DNA of 64,000 nt from Sideroxydans sp. GTDB taxonomy: Bacteria; Pseudomonadota; Gammaproteobacteria; Burkholderiales; Gallionellaceae. The stretch covers positions 62,001 to 126,000 of the forward strand of contig JAGXGC010000022.1 of NCBI GenBank assembly GCA_024636935.1. Reading direction: 5' to 3'. Shown piece after piece: positions 53,754 to 63,187 of the stretch (position 1 is the first letter of the stretch; every line of letters begins with the position of its first letter). Position numbers and translations under genes: made by a program. The notes under the pieces were generated by a model that was not told where the DNA came from, did no database searches, and worked only from the letters and a program-made list of their open reading frames with translations.

Positions 53754-55169
53754 ATGAATGAAAAAACTTCTCCGATAAATACCAAACTCGACTGGTCTGC
53801 CTACGAGAGCTACGGCAGTTTCGGCTTCGATAGCTTTGGTGATTTTGGCGGCGGCTCTGCTGCGACAGAACCTGCGGCGGATGGTGGCGGTTACGCAAAA
53901 GCAGCGGCGGTGTGTATGGGCAAGCGCCATTGTCAGGAGAAGGGCAAGGGTGTGATGTGCCCCAGCTATCGCGTCACTGATGACGAGAAGCATTCCACCC
54001 ATCATCGCGCAGTTACGCTTAAGGCGGCGCTGGATGGCGAGTTCGGCGAGCATCCATTTCTAAGCGAAGAGCTTTCTGAAGCGATGGAGCTGTGCGTGAG
54101 TTGCAAAGGCTGCAAGAGCGAATGTCCGCATGGTGTGGATATGGCGTTGCTGCGCGTGGAAGCATTGGCGCAGCGTTGGCAGCAACTGGGACGCGTGCCA
54201 TTGCGTGAGCGTTTGTTCGCCAATACGCCGCGCTTTGCCCAGCATCTGAAACTATTCAACTGGGTGGGCGCGATGCGTAAACGCGTGCCGCTGATCGCGA
54301 ATGTGATGGAAAGTTGGTTGGGCATCGCGGCCAAGCGTTCATTGCCCAAGGCGGCAGCGCAGGATTTCATTTCTTCGCAACCGCGATCTGTTGCTGCAAC
54401 TGAAGGCGCGCGCGAAGTGGTGCTGCTGGTGGATACTTTCTCCAACCATCTCGATCCGCAGATCGCACAGGCAGCCTTGGAGGTTTTGCAAAGCGCGGGT
54501 TACACCGTGCACATCGCACAAGCTGCTGCGGGTGAACGCGACCTATGCTGCGGGCGCACCTACCTCTCCAACGGATTGATAGACGAGGCACGCAATGAGG
54601 CAACGCGTTTGCTGGATGTACTCGCGCCCTTCGCAGAACGCGGACTGCCGGTGATCGGCTTGGAGCCTTCTTGCCTGTTGATGTTGCGCGATGAATATCA
54701 CGCGCTGGGCTTGGGCGAACGTGTTGCGAAGCTCGCCAATTCTGCCGTGCTGCTGGAAGAGTTCCTCGCACGTGAACACGATGCGAAGCGGCTGACCTTG
54801 CCGCTCAAACCGCTCACCGGAAAAGTGTTGGTGCATGGCCATTGCCACCAAAAGGCATTCGGTGCGATGCCTGCGATGGGTAAGGTGCTGGGGCTGGTGC
54901 CGGGCTTGCAGGTGGAATTTATCGAGTCGAGCTGCTGCGGCATGTCGGGTTCGTTCGGCATGGAGGCGGAACATTACGAGGTGTCGATGAAGATGGGCGA
55001 ACTGTCTTTGTTGCCCACGGTACGCGCCGCCGAGGCTGATACGCTGTTGATAGCCAACGGCACCAGTTGCCGCCACCAGATACGCGACGGGGCGGCACGT
55101 GAAGCGTCTCATTTGGCACAGGTGTTGCGACTTGCCTTGAGGGGCGAACAGGAAAACTCAGCTTACTGA
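53754..55169 (+). CDS. Iron-sulfur protein with two CCG domains (GlpC/HdrB-like), free-standing
   Basis: The 471-residue soluble protein has an odd Gly/Phe/Ser-rich lead (YGSFGFDSFGDFGGGS), then a 4Fe-4S ferredoxin-like domain with CMGKRHCQEKGKGVMCPSYR and CVSCKGCKSECPHG. Two cysteine-rich CCG regions follow: ERDLCCGRTYLSNGL near residue 260 and HGHCHQKAF with SSCCGMSGSFGMEAEHYE near residues 365-400. This matches the C-terminal half of FAD-linked oxidase/iron-sulfur fusion proteins, but the FAD part is absent. It may carry electrons between a flavoprotein and quinones or ferredoxin. The upstream GST-like gene is on the same strand. Confidence 0.8.
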   Translation: MNEKTSPINTKLDWSAYESYGSFGFDSFGDFGGGSAATEPAADGGGYAKAAAVCMGKRHCQEKGKGVMCPSYRVTDDEKHSTHHRAVTLKAALDGEFGEHPFLSEELSEAMELCVSCKGCKSECPHGVDMALLRVEALAQRWQQLGRVPLRERLFANTPRFAQHLKLFNWVGAMRKRVPLIANVMESWLGIAAKRSLPKAAAQDFISSQPRSVAATEGAREVVLLVDTFSNHLDPQIAQAALEVLQSAGYTVHIAQAAAGERDLCCGRTYLSNGLIDEARNEATRLLDVLAPFAERGLPVIGLEPSCLLMLRDEYHALGLGERVAKLANSAVLLEEFLAREHDAKRLTLPLKPLTGKVLVHGHCHQKAFGAMPAMGKVLGLVPGLQVEFIESSCCGMSGSFGMEAEHYEVSMKMGELSLLPTVRAAEADTLLIANGTSCRHQIRDGAAREASHLAQVLRLALRGEQENSAY

Positions 55170-55189
55170 AGCGGGCGTGGCCTGAAGCA

Positions 55190-56704
55190 TCACTTCACGT
55201 TGTAGACGGTATGGCAGTTCTTACCAGATTGCTTTGCCTGATACATGGCTTGGTCCGCATGCCGCATCAGCATGTCGGCATCTGCATCATCTTCAGGATA
55301 TAGCGTCACCCCGATACTGGCTGATACCTGCAGTTTCAGATCCCCGATCTTCAAAGGGGATGCGGCCGCACCCAGCATCCGGGACACTAGCAGATCACAA
55401 TCCTCGGGTTGTTCGAGATCGACCAGGACGGCCACGAACTCATCCCCTCCGATGCGGGCCAGCGTATCGCCTTCGCGCAGCACACCTCTCATTCGCTGAG
55501 AGACCTCGATCAACAAATCATCACCAACCTTGTGTCCGTAGGTGTCGTTCACAGCCTTAAATCCATCAAGGTCGATGAACAACACCGCCAGAGAATGCTT
55601 TCTTCGCTGTGTCTGCGCAAGCGCCTGCTGTAAACGATCCGCTAGCAATACCCGATTGGGAAGCCCTGTCAGCGCATCGAAATGTGCGATCCGCTCCAAC
55701 TCGTGCTGATGCCTTTTCATGGTAGTGATATCTGTGAACAAGGCCACGTAGTTCTGCACGGCATGGTTCGAATCGCGCACGGCACTGATGGTGAGTATCT
55801 CGGCATACACTTCCCCACTCTTGCGCCGGTTCCAGACCTCACCGCTCCAGAAATCGTTTTTGATTATTTGCTGCCACATCGCCGCATAGAATTCAGGTGT
55901 CTGCCTACCAGACTGGAGAATGCGTGGATTTCGGCCCAATACCTCATCACGGCTATAACCCGTGATACAGCTGAACGTTTCATTCACCTCGATGATGTCA
56001 CCGCGTGAATCTGCGATCAATATCCCTTCACGTGCGTGCGTGAATACATTGGCAGCGAGTTGCAGTTCCGCCTCAGCGGTTTTTCGACTGTCAATATCCC
56101 AGCAATAGCCGATGTAGCCGAGAAAGCCGCCCTTATCATCACAACGCGGCACGCCCACGTCGGCTACCCAACCATAACTCCCATCGGCACGCCTCAGCCG
56201 GAATTCCATTTCGAATCGCTGCCGGGTATCGAATGCATTCTGACAATATGAAGCACAGCGATCTCTATCATCCGGATGCATCCCTGCCAACCAACCGGTA
56301 CCCAATTCGTGCTCCATACTCTGACCGGTGTAGTCGAGCCAATGCTTGTTGTACCAGCTCCCCATATTCTGAGCATCCGCCATCCAGATCAGTGCCGGCG
56401 CATGGTCGGCCATCCGGCGGAAACGCACTTCACTTTCTCGAAGTGCTTGCTCGGCGAGTTTTCGTTCGTTGATATTGAGTATCAACGGACGAAAAACAAT
56501 AAAATGGAATATGGGAAACAGCAGCAATGCCAAGGCCGCCGCATCGATCATCGACGCCGCAATCTTAGACATTGGCGGCAGCGACGAGAGAAGCATCATC
56601 ACTAAGATTTCAACAACAAATACTGAAACCACCAACACCGAGAGCAACCACGCTGGCGATTGATGAGGCTCTTTTCTAGCGCCCCCAAAGAATTTTTGAA
56701 TCAT
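55190..56704 (-). CDS. Membrane-bound PAS-PAS-GGDEF diguanylate cyclase
   Basis: The 504-residue protein has two N-terminal membrane spans (about 18-42 and 48-72), two PAS domains (about 85-205 and 215-330) and a GGDEF domain at the end. The GGDEF domain has DALTGLPNRVLLADRLQQAL, FIDLDGFKAVNDTYGHKVGD and the active site ARIGGDEFVAVLVD, so it should synthesise cyclic-di-GMP. An RxxD inhibitory site is not obvious just before GGDEF. It is convergent with the CCG iron-sulfur protein gene. The input signal is unknown. Confidence 0.93.
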   Translation of the reverse strand: MIQKFFGGARKEPHQSPAWLLSVLVVSVFVVEILVMMLLSSLPPMSKIAASMIDAAALALLLFPIFHFIVFRPLILNINERKLAEQALRESEVRFRRMADHAPALIWMADAQNMGSWYNKHWLDYTGQSMEHELGTGWLAGMHPDDRDRCASYCQNAFDTRQRFEMEFRLRRADGSYGWVADVGVPRCDDKGGFLGYIGYCWDIDSRKTAEAELQLAANVFTHAREGILIADSRGDIIEVNETFSCITGYSRDEVLGRNPRILQSGRQTPEFYAAMWQQIIKNDFWSGEVWNRRKSGEVYAEILTISAVRDSNHAVQNYVALFTDITTMKRHQHELERIAHFDALTGLPNRVLLADRLQQALAQTQRRKHSLAVLFIDLDGFKAVNDTYGHKVGDDLLIEVSQRMRGVLREGDTLARIGGDEFVAVLVDLEQPEDCDLLVSRMLGAAASPLKIGDLKLQVSASIGVTLYPEDDADADMLMRHADQAMYQAKQSGKNCHTVYNVK

Positions 56705-56792
56705 TTCAGCCCCCCCGCTGAAGACGATGATCTAGCCTTCGATATATTTTTATTTACATGGATTCTACACCGCATATAAGTAGTCCTGTGCG

Positions 56793-58088
56793 CTAGAAGC
56801 TCCAGGTCAACTGGACGCTCATGCGATTACCTAGATCGTTCGCGATCAGCAGCGCATTATCACGCGCAGGACCTGCTGCGATATCGTTCGAATTGCTGAC
56901 TGACATTTTGCGCCACTCATGATTGACGATGAGATGAACGGCGGGGGAAAAGAAATACTGCAAGCCCAGGGTGACGGTCGAGAACTCACGCTCATTGGTC
57001 AGTGATCGCTTCATGAAATCCAGATAGTCATAGCGAAGGTCCGCTTCCCATTCAGGTCGGAAGCGCCAGCCACCTTCCACATACCAACCGGATGCCGCTT
57101 CATTGACACCGGCAGCGAACGGCTGACCGACGAAGGGTGGCGCTTGTCCGCCAACGACCATACCATCAGCTTGCAGATATTCTGCCGACAAGCGGACCCC
57201 TTCCTGTAGATACTTGATCCCTGCGCCTTCACGGACCATGCCGAAATGCTCACTACCGAACAGCCGTGAGCCGCGCTGACGCCACAGGAAGACACTAAGA
57301 TCTTCCCGGTTCGGCCCCGCTTTGCCGAGCAGGTAGGAAGCCTGGAAACGGACAGTCAGGTCTTTGCGATCATCATTGTCCCGCGGTGTATCGATCGTGT
57401 TGCCGTTGGACAGCATCGCCGCATAGGAATATTCCCACTGCCCGCGTTGTGTCCAGTCATAGACCTGCACGCCCCAATCCCGATAGCCTGAGAAACCACT
57501 GGCCAGCCGTGCGGTGGAGGTGCCGGTCGGATTGACAGCCCCGGTCGCCTCCACAGGCAAGCCGACCAGCATGTAGAGCACAGCATTGGAATTGTAGATG
57601 TAAGGTTCGGATACATTGACCGCCAGCAGTGCCTCCTCACTGGTCGGCAACTTGAACAGACCGGCGCGTATACGGGCACCGGGAATGTAGTTGAATGTCA
57701 GAGAGGCATCACTCAGTACAGCGTCCTTGTAATAGGTCGCCCCGTTGCGACCGGCATCGGCAGCGAGGAAGTAATTGATTTCGTCATTCAATCTCCCCCG
57801 CATCGCCACGCCGGCGCGAAACACTTGGAACTGATGGGGAGTGCTCAGACTCGGCCAATTCAGGTTGAGTGTGGAATAGCGCCCGTTATAGACCGCGCCG
57901 ACCCCCTGCATGCCAGCGACTGGGCTGGCCTGGATATGGGTATAGGTCGGCTGAATGAATCCGCCCACCCTGAAATCAGGGGCATTGGGCGGTTCGTTCC
58001 CTTGCAGCTGCAGCCAATTCGTCGCCTGAGAACCTGTAGAGATGATTAACATCAAGATGGCTACAGTTAGACTGATTCGCACCTTCAT
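56793..58088 (-). CDS. Outer-membrane porin (phosphate-selective OprO/P-like)
   Basis: The 431-residue protein has a signal peptide (RISLTVAILMLIISTGSQA) and a beta-barrel pattern of alternating polar and aromatic residues. Segments such as FFLAADAGRNGATYY-like stretches, ASLTFNYIPGARIRAGLFKLP and the last strand MSVQLTWSF with a terminal phenylalanine are typical of outer-membrane porins. OprO/P-like family membership is likely, but the substrate cannot be assigned. Its ATG overlaps the stop of the GGDEF-EAL gene (ATGA), an unusual coupling of a signalling protein to a porin. Confidence 0.8.
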   Translation of the reverse strand: MKVRISLTVAILMLIISTGSQATNWLQLQGNEPPNAPDFRVGGFIQPTYTHIQASPVAGMQGVGAVYNGRYSTLNLNWPSLSTPHQFQVFRAGVAMRGRLNDEINYFLAADAGRNGATYYKDAVLSDASLTFNYIPGARIRAGLFKLPTSEEALLAVNVSEPYIYNSNAVLYMLVGLPVEATGAVNPTGTSTARLASGFSGYRDWGVQVYDWTQRGQWEYSYAAMLSNGNTIDTPRDNDDRKDLTVRFQASYLLGKAGPNREDLSVFLWRQRGSRLFGSEHFGMVREGAGIKYLQEGVRLSAEYLQADGMVVGGQAPPFVGQPFAAGVNEAASGWYVEGGWRFRPEWEADLRYDYLDFMKRSLTNEREFSTVTLGLQYFFSPAVHLIVNHEWRKMSVSNSNDIAAGPARDNALLIANDLGNRMSVQLTWSF

Positions 58089-61000
58089 CCCCCTTTGCGC
58101 ATGCAGAACGTTTCGAATTCGGAAGGGGGAACAGGACGGCTGTACAAATAACCCTGCGCCTCGTCACAACCAAAGTCGCGCAGCGTGGCGAGTTGCTCCT
58201 GCGTCTCGACCCCCTCGGCGATCACGGTCAGCTGCAAGTTATGACCAAGCTGGACGATCGCACGCGCAATGGCTATGGAATCCATATCCGTTTGAAGGTC
58301 GCGCACGAAAGACTGGTCGATCTTCAGCTTGTCCACGGCCAATCTCTTCAGATAGGCCAGACTGGAATAGCCCGTGCCGAAGTCGTCGATGGAGAGCTTC
58401 ACCCCCATGCCTTTCAATCTGCGCAGCATGGCGATGGCGTTCTCCGTATCCTGCAGCAACACGGATTCCGTCAACTCCAGTTCAAGCATCTCCGCGGGCA
58501 GGCCCGAACGCTTGAGTGCATGGGAGACGGTATCCAGCAGGTTGCCGCGCTTGAATTGCAGCGCCGAGATATTGACGGCCATCACCAGTGGATTCCCTGC
58601 TTCACGCCAAGCATTGGCTTGCTGACATGCTTCGTGAAGCACCCAGTCCCCCATCGGAATGATCAGCCCCGTGCGCTCTGCCAGCGGGATGAATCTGTCC
58701 GGAGGCATCAGGCCAGTCTCGGGATGCTCCCAGCGGATCAAAGCTTCGACACCCACGACACGACCGCTCGCAATATCTATCTGCGGCTGATAATAAAGGA
58801 TGAATTCCTGATTCTTGATGGCATGACGCAATTGACCTTGCAGTTGCAGTTGCTCCTGCGCATCGATATTCATCTTTTCCGAGAAATAGCGATAGGTATC
58901 GCGTCCGCTGTCCTTGGCTTGATACATCGCGGTGTCCGCATTCTTCAGCAGCGTATCGAAATCCTTGCCATCATCCGGGTACAGGCTCAACCCGAGACTG
59001 AAGCTGGTGTTGATCGTGTAGCTGTCCAGCTCGAAAGGATCGGCGAATGTCGTCACGATGTGCTGGGCGATACCACTGATCGCAGTCAAGTCATTCAAGT
59101 TGGGGAGTATCACTACGAACTCGTCCCCCCCCTGACGGCTGATGGTATCGGTATCGCGCAAACAGCTTTGCAAGCGGTCGACCACCTTCACGAGCAACTG
59201 GTCACCATAGTTATGGCCCAGAGAGTCGTTCACCTGTTTGAAGTTGTCCAGATCGAGGAAGAGTATCGCCACGCCTGAGTGGTTGCGGTCTGCCTGGGCG
59301 ATAGCCTGCTCGAACCGGTCACGAAGTAGCAGGCGGTTAGGCAAGCCCGTCAAAACATCATGGTGCGCAAGAAACTCCAATTGCTTCTCGGCCTCAGCAT
59401 GCTGCAGCCTGATGCGCAGCGTATTGACACCATAGGCAAGATCGTCGGCAAGCTCTTGTAGCAGATCGAGCTCATCATTGCTAAAGGCATCCTTCACCTC
59501 GGCAAAGATGCACAGCGCACCCAGCACCTCCTTCTTACCGTTGCGCAGGGCGAGGGTGATAAGCGAACGATATCCCTTTTCAGCTGCCCCCCTTTCACAG
59601 TCTGACGCATGGGCAGACAGCTTAAGCTCATGGATAAAGTTCGCTTTTCCATTGCGCATCAATCCGGTGACCTCGTCGCTTTGTGCGAGCGCTTCAGCCA
59701 AATTGGCATCTGCGCCACCGATGGTATGCAGTGCAGCGACCACACCTGCACCGTCTGCACCTTGCCCGGGATATATGACACTCGCCATCGGGTAAGCACC
59801 TTCCAATACGATGAGGCGGCATATCTCCGAGAGTAATTGTCTTTCATTGGTGGCGTGGACCAAAGCCATGTTGCACTGACTCAACACTCTCAGTGAACGA
59901 TTTAGCCTGAGCTGATTCAACTCCCCATTTTTTCGCTCGGTTATATTCTGGCTCGCACCGATCAGGTGGCGGGTATGAGTCTTCTCATTGAAAAATATCT
60001 TCAGGTGGACCTGCACCCAGCGGATATCACCATCCTCACAAAGGATGCGCATCTCGAACTGGCGTGTGAAGTCACGTGTCTCAGCGTTCGTGGCGTTGCG
60101 AAGCACCTCATGCACCATGCTCCGGTCATCCTGAAAGACCAGCTTCTGCACGAATTCTTCTGTAGCCATGCGGTAGCCGCCCATATGTTCCGCGTGGGTG
60201 CGATGCAGGGAATAATATTGATCATTGAAAATAAACTCCTTGCTGCCTATTTCGTATTGCCAATATCCCATCTGCGCAATCTCGAGCGCTTCGATGAGAT
60301 TGGCCTCGCTTGACTGCAATGCGACCTCCGCTTGCTGGCGTACATCGATCATCGCATTGAATTCCCGCGCCACATCGACGACCTCAGGAGGGCCATCCAG
60401 AATGGCGCGCGCGAATCTATCCCCTTCCCGGATCGCGCGTGAGGTGCCAGCCAAGGCCCCGATCGGTCGTGAAATCTGGCGGGCGATCGCCCAGGCGACG
60501 GTCATAATCACTACCAGTCCGATCAAACCTAACAACAAGTTGCGGTATAAGGCAGCGTAGAGTTGTTCATCGACGTAACTGGCTGGGATACCGACATAGA
60601 CTTTCCATGGCACTTCCTTGACTGTGTGGACATGATAGATGCGCCGGATGTCATCCACGCCTTCCATCTTACCCTCCATACCCGCGAGGATATTTTTCAC
60701 GGTCGGACTCGCAGCTCGGTTCTTACCTACCCACTGCTCAGGGTCCATGTTCCGCCATACATAGGTGCCATCCTCAGTTAACACGCCGATCGTCGTATCC
60801 GGAATCAGTGAGACGTTGGTCAGATTCGGCTCATACAACGCCAAGTCGAGGGGCAAGCCGATGAAGCCCACTTTCTTACCTTGCATATCCAGAACCGGGT
60901 AAGTCAGTACCGTCACCCATCTTCCTGTGATGGGACCATAGAACGGATCACTGACGACGAAACCATCCACTTCAAGTGATTTCTTGAACCAAGGTGCTTG

Positions 61001-61378
61001 GGCAACCGATACGGGCTTTCCACCGGGCTGGGGAACTGCGGAGCAGATCGCGTTCCCGTTGATATCGACGACCGTCATGTTGGCCGATTTCGGGAACAGA
61101 TCAAGCAGGTCCCAAAGCTCTGGGTCGCAATCATAGGCGGACATCTTTCGAATCAATGGCCGCCGCGCCATCTGCGTCATCAAGTCCCGGTTCGTAGTAA
61201 GTAAGCGACTGATGTCTGTGGCTGCAGAAACAGCCAACATATGTGAGCTATTGCGTACGTCGACGATGCGCTGCTGTGCATTGTCATAGATCGTGAACAA
61301 CATCACCCCGATCATCGGCAGCGATATCGCCAGCACCAATGCCAAAAGTTGTACACGAATTGAAAATATCGATCGCAT
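58085..61378 (-). CDS. Cache-HAMP-PAS-GAF-GGDEF-EAL cyclic-di-GMP regulator
   Basis: The 1097-residue protein starts with a membrane span (IRVQLLALVLAISLPMIGVM), a periplasmic double-Cache sensor (about 30-270), a second span (LLGLIGLVVIMTVAWAI) and a HAMP domain. A PAS domain, a GAF domain, a GGDEF domain (ISRQGGDEFVVILPN) and an EAL domain (VEALIRWEHPETGLM; DDFGTGYSSLAYLK) follow. Both active-site motifs are intact, so it could make and break cyclic-di-GMP. The ATG at 61,378 is preferred over a TTG 27 bases out, because the span begins directly after it. It is coupled to the porin gene. Confidence 0.93.
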   Translation of the reverse strand: MRSIFSIRVQLLALVLAISLPMIGVMLFTIYDNAQQRIVDVRNSSHMLAVSAATDISRLLTTNRDLMTQMARRPLIRKMSAYDCDPELWDLLDLFPKSANMTVVDINGNAICSAVPQPGGKPVSVAQAPWFKKSLEVDGFVVSDPFYGPITGRWVTVLTYPVLDMQGKKVGFIGLPLDLALYEPNLTNVSLIPDTTIGVLTEDGTYVWRNMDPEQWVGKNRAASPTVKNILAGMEGKMEGVDDIRRIYHVHTVKEVPWKVYVGIPASYVDEQLYAALYRNLLLGLIGLVVIMTVAWAIARQISRPIGALAGTSRAIREGDRFARAILDGPPEVVDVAREFNAMIDVRQQAEVALQSSEANLIEALEIAQMGYWQYEIGSKEFIFNDQYYSLHRTHAEHMGGYRMATEEFVQKLVFQDDRSMVHEVLRNATNAETRDFTRQFEMRILCEDGDIRWVQVHLKIFFNEKTHTRHLIGASQNITERKNGELNQLRLNRSLRVLSQCNMALVHATNERQLLSEICRLIVLEGAYPMASVIYPGQGADGAGVVAALHTIGGADANLAEALAQSDEVTGLMRNGKANFIHELKLSAHASDCERGAAEKGYRSLITLALRNGKKEVLGALCIFAEVKDAFSNDELDLLQELADDLAYGVNTLRIRLQHAEAEKQLEFLAHHDVLTGLPNRLLLRDRFEQAIAQADRNHSGVAILFLDLDNFKQVNDSLGHNYGDQLLVKVVDRLQSCLRDTDTISRQGGDEFVVILPNLNDLTAISGIAQHIVTTFADPFELDSYTINTSFSLGLSLYPDDGKDFDTLLKNADTAMYQAKDSGRDTYRYFSEKMNIDAQEQLQLQGQLRHAIKNQEFILYYQPQIDIASGRVVGVEALIRWEHPETGLMPPDRFIPLAERTGLIIPMGDWVLHEACQQANAWREAGNPLVMAVNISALQFKRGNLLDTVSHALKRSGLPAEMLELELTESVLLQDTENAIAMLRRLKGMGVKLSIDDFGTGYSSLAYLKRLAVDKLKIDQSFVRDLQTDMDSIAIARAIVQLGHNLQLTVIAEGVETQEQLATLRDFGCDEAQGYLYSRPVPPSEFETFCMRKGG

Positions 61379-61526
61379 ATCAGTTGCGACTACCCAAATG
61401 GACAATTTGGATTATTACACCTTCGACCATCAATTCCCATGCAAATCGGAAGGCCCGAATGCCTGCAGTAAATCCTTATATCGTCGGGACCTCTCCCTTT
61501 TGGATCGCTCTACCCCCGCACCCATT

Positions 61527-61553
61527 CCCGACAACGGTTTTGCCTTTGTCGGG
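61527..61553. other. Hairpin upstream of the SIR2-like operon
   Basis: CCCGACAA and TTGTCGGG form a perfect eight-base-pair stem with an 11-base loop, followed by TTTGC on the plus strand. It does not end a known gene on either strand. Its 3' arm overlaps the imperfect NifA box. Confidence 0.55.
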
Positions 61554-61562
61554 TTTGCTACC
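61547..61562 (+). promoter_or_regulatory. Imperfect NifA box upstream of the SIR2-like operon
   Basis: TGT-CGGGTTTGCT-ACC matches TGT-N10-ACA except for the last base. Its centre is about 56 bases before the -24 element, the same distance as for nifE. Confidence 0.5.
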
Positions 61563-61606
61563 AAGCTTCGCACACCACAAAGCCCGTCGTTACAGGCTTT
61601 GCATAG

Positions 61607-61624
61607 CTGGCGCGATTATTGCGA
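61607..61624 (+). promoter_or_regulatory. Sigma54 promoter of the SIR2-like/hemerythrin/nifZ operon
   Basis: CTGGCGCGATTATTGCGA has GG at 61,609-61,610 and GC at 61,621-61,622, ten bases apart, and agrees well with TGGCACG-N4-TTGC. It stands about 39 bases before the ATG. Confidence 0.85.
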
Positions 61625-61660
61625 ATGGTATGGCATCCCTACTGACAGGAGTCATACCCA

Positions 61661-62518
61661 ATGAGCACAGCATTCGAAGACATCTTTTCCGGCCTGCGTG
61701 ATGGCAGCGTTATTCCTTACCTCGGGCCTGGCGCGCTGAGCGGCGTGACTGATCCAAACGGCAAGGCTATCCCTGCCGACAGCGATAGCCTGATCTTGGC
61801 GATGAACAACGGCCAGCCGATGGCACCGAAGTTGATGTATGAATTCCCGCGTGCGGCGATGAACATCGAACTGAAGCGCGGCCGCAAGGCAGTGAACAAC
61901 TTCCTCGACGCGACCTACAAAGGCACACAGTGGAGCACCTCTCCCCTGCACGCTTGGCTGGGCGAGCAGAAACTGCCCTATATGATCGATGCCAATCGCG
62001 ACACGCAGATGCAACTGCAATATGCCGGCACGCCGCACACTTTAGTCGTCGGCATCGCGCGCATGGCGGGCAATGCATTCCGTTTCCGCCTGTTCCACTA
62101 CGACGGCACGAGCTACACCTCCGTCGAACAGGAAGCGGTCGACAGCAGCCTGCCGATCCTGTTCAAGCCGCTGGGCACGCCGACACCGGAATCGAACTAC
62201 ATCGCATCGGATGCGGACTTCGTCGATTACATCACCGAGCTGATGGGCGGATTCGCCATCCCTTCCTTCATCAAGCGTTCGCGTCAGAACAAGCGCTATG
62301 TGACTTTGGGTCTGCGCCTGAACCGCGACACCGACCGCATGGTGTTCTCCGACATCATCTTCGGCGCGGACAAGCCGGCAGGCTGGGCGCTGATCCCGCA
62401 TCCAACCGACAAAGAGAAGCGTTATCTCGACCGCCTCAACGTCGAGATCGTGAATGCCGACGTGTCCGACTTCCTCAGCGCAGCACAGGGCGCGAACACC
62501 GCACTGGAAGCTGCATGA
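61661..62518 (+). CDS. SIR2-like nif-associated protein
   Basis: The 285-residue protein opens with FEDIFSGLRDGSVIPYLGPGAL, which resembles the SIR2-like proteins found in nif clusters of proteobacteria, and continues with ANRDTQMQLQYAGTPHTLVVG and TLGLRLNRDTDRMVFSDIIF. The typical deacetylase histidine and zinc cysteines are not seen, so it is unlikely to be a protein deacetylase; NAD handling is possible. A sigma54 promoter lies just upstream. Its stop overlaps the hemerythrin gene (ATGA). The role in nitrogen fixation is unknown. Confidence 0.75.
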   Translation: MSTAFEDIFSGLRDGSVIPYLGPGALSGVTDPNGKAIPADSDSLILAMNNGQPMAPKLMYEFPRAAMNIELKRGRKAVNNFLDATYKGTQWSTSPLHAWLGEQKLPYMIDANRDTQMQLQYAGTPHTLVVGIARMAGNAFRFRLFHYDGTSYTSVEQEAVDSSLPILFKPLGTPTPESNYIASDADFVDYITELMGGFAIPSFIKRSRQNKRYVTLGLRLNRDTDRMVFSDIIFGADKPAGWALIPHPTDKEKRYLDRLNVEIVNADVSDFLSAAQGANTALEAA

Positions 62519-62919
62519 CGCATCCGGCGACATGGGACGACGCACGCCATACGATCGGTATGACGGAGTTCGACGATACGCACCGCGAATTCATCACACA
62601 GGTGGCCGCACTGAATGCGGCCAGCTCGGCTGAATTCCCGTCGCTATTCCAGACCTTGGTCGCTCATACGCGTGAACATTTCATCGTAGAAGGTAAACTG
62701 ATGCGCGAATCGAAATATCGCGGCCTGCCGGAACACGAAGGAGAACATCACCGCGTGCTGGGTGAGATGCAGCAACTCAACCGCAGTCTCAAGCGCGGTC
62801 ACCTGCCGCTGGTGCGTGCCTATGTGAAGGAAGGCCTGATGGATTGGTTCGACACACACGTCGCGATGATGGATGCGGCGCTGGCGATGCATCTGAAGAA
62901 ACAAAAGGAGACGGTATGA
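62515..62919 (+). CDS. Bacteriohemerythrin
   Basis: The 134-residue protein has the four-helix hemerythrin fold with likely di-iron ligands in GMTEFDDTHREFI, VAHTREHFIVEGKLM, LPEHEGEHHRVL and FDTHVAMMDAAL. Such proteins bind oxygen. In a nif operon it could keep oxygen low around nitrogenase or sense it. Its ATG overlaps the SIR2-like stop and its stop overlaps the nifZ start (both ATGA), so the three are translated together. Confidence 0.92.
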   Translation: MTHPATWDDARHTIGMTEFDDTHREFITQVAALNAASSAEFPSLFQTLVAHTREHFIVEGKLMRESKYRGLPEHEGEHHRVLGEMQQLNRSLKRGHLPLVRAYVKEGLMDWFDTHVAMMDAALAMHLKKQKETV

Positions 62920-63185
62920 GCATGTACAACATGGGCGACATGGTGTTCGCCGCGATCGATCTTTTCAATGAGCCGATGGAAGAGACCGGCGAAAGCGGCA
63001 TCCCCGATGTGGAAGTGGGCGCGCTGCTGGGTGCTGCCGGTACACGTGGCGTGGTGGTCAATGTCGGCCACCCCAAGGAACTGCCAGACGAAGAGATCTA
63101 TCTGGTGCGTTTCGAGATCGACACCGACGGCACCTTGGGTGAACCCATCGGTTGCCTGACTGACGAATTGAGCGGACTAAATTAA
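62916..63185 (+). CDS. nifZ: Nitrogen fixation protein NifZ
   Basis: The 89-residue protein has the NifZ domain: VGALLGAAGTRGVVVNVGHP and EEIYLVRFEIDTDGTLGEP. NifZ helps to form the second P-cluster pair in the MoFe protein in Azotobacter. Its start overlaps the hemerythrin stop (ATGA). The N-terminal MYNMGDMVFAAIDLFNEP replaces the longer region of some NifZ proteins. The protein is short, but the core is complete. Confidence 0.9.
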   Translation: MSMYNMGDMVFAAIDLFNEPMEETGESGIPDVEVGALLGAAGTRGVVVNVGHPKELPDEEIYLVRFEIDTDGTLGEPIGCLTDELSGLN

Positions 63186-63187
63186 GG

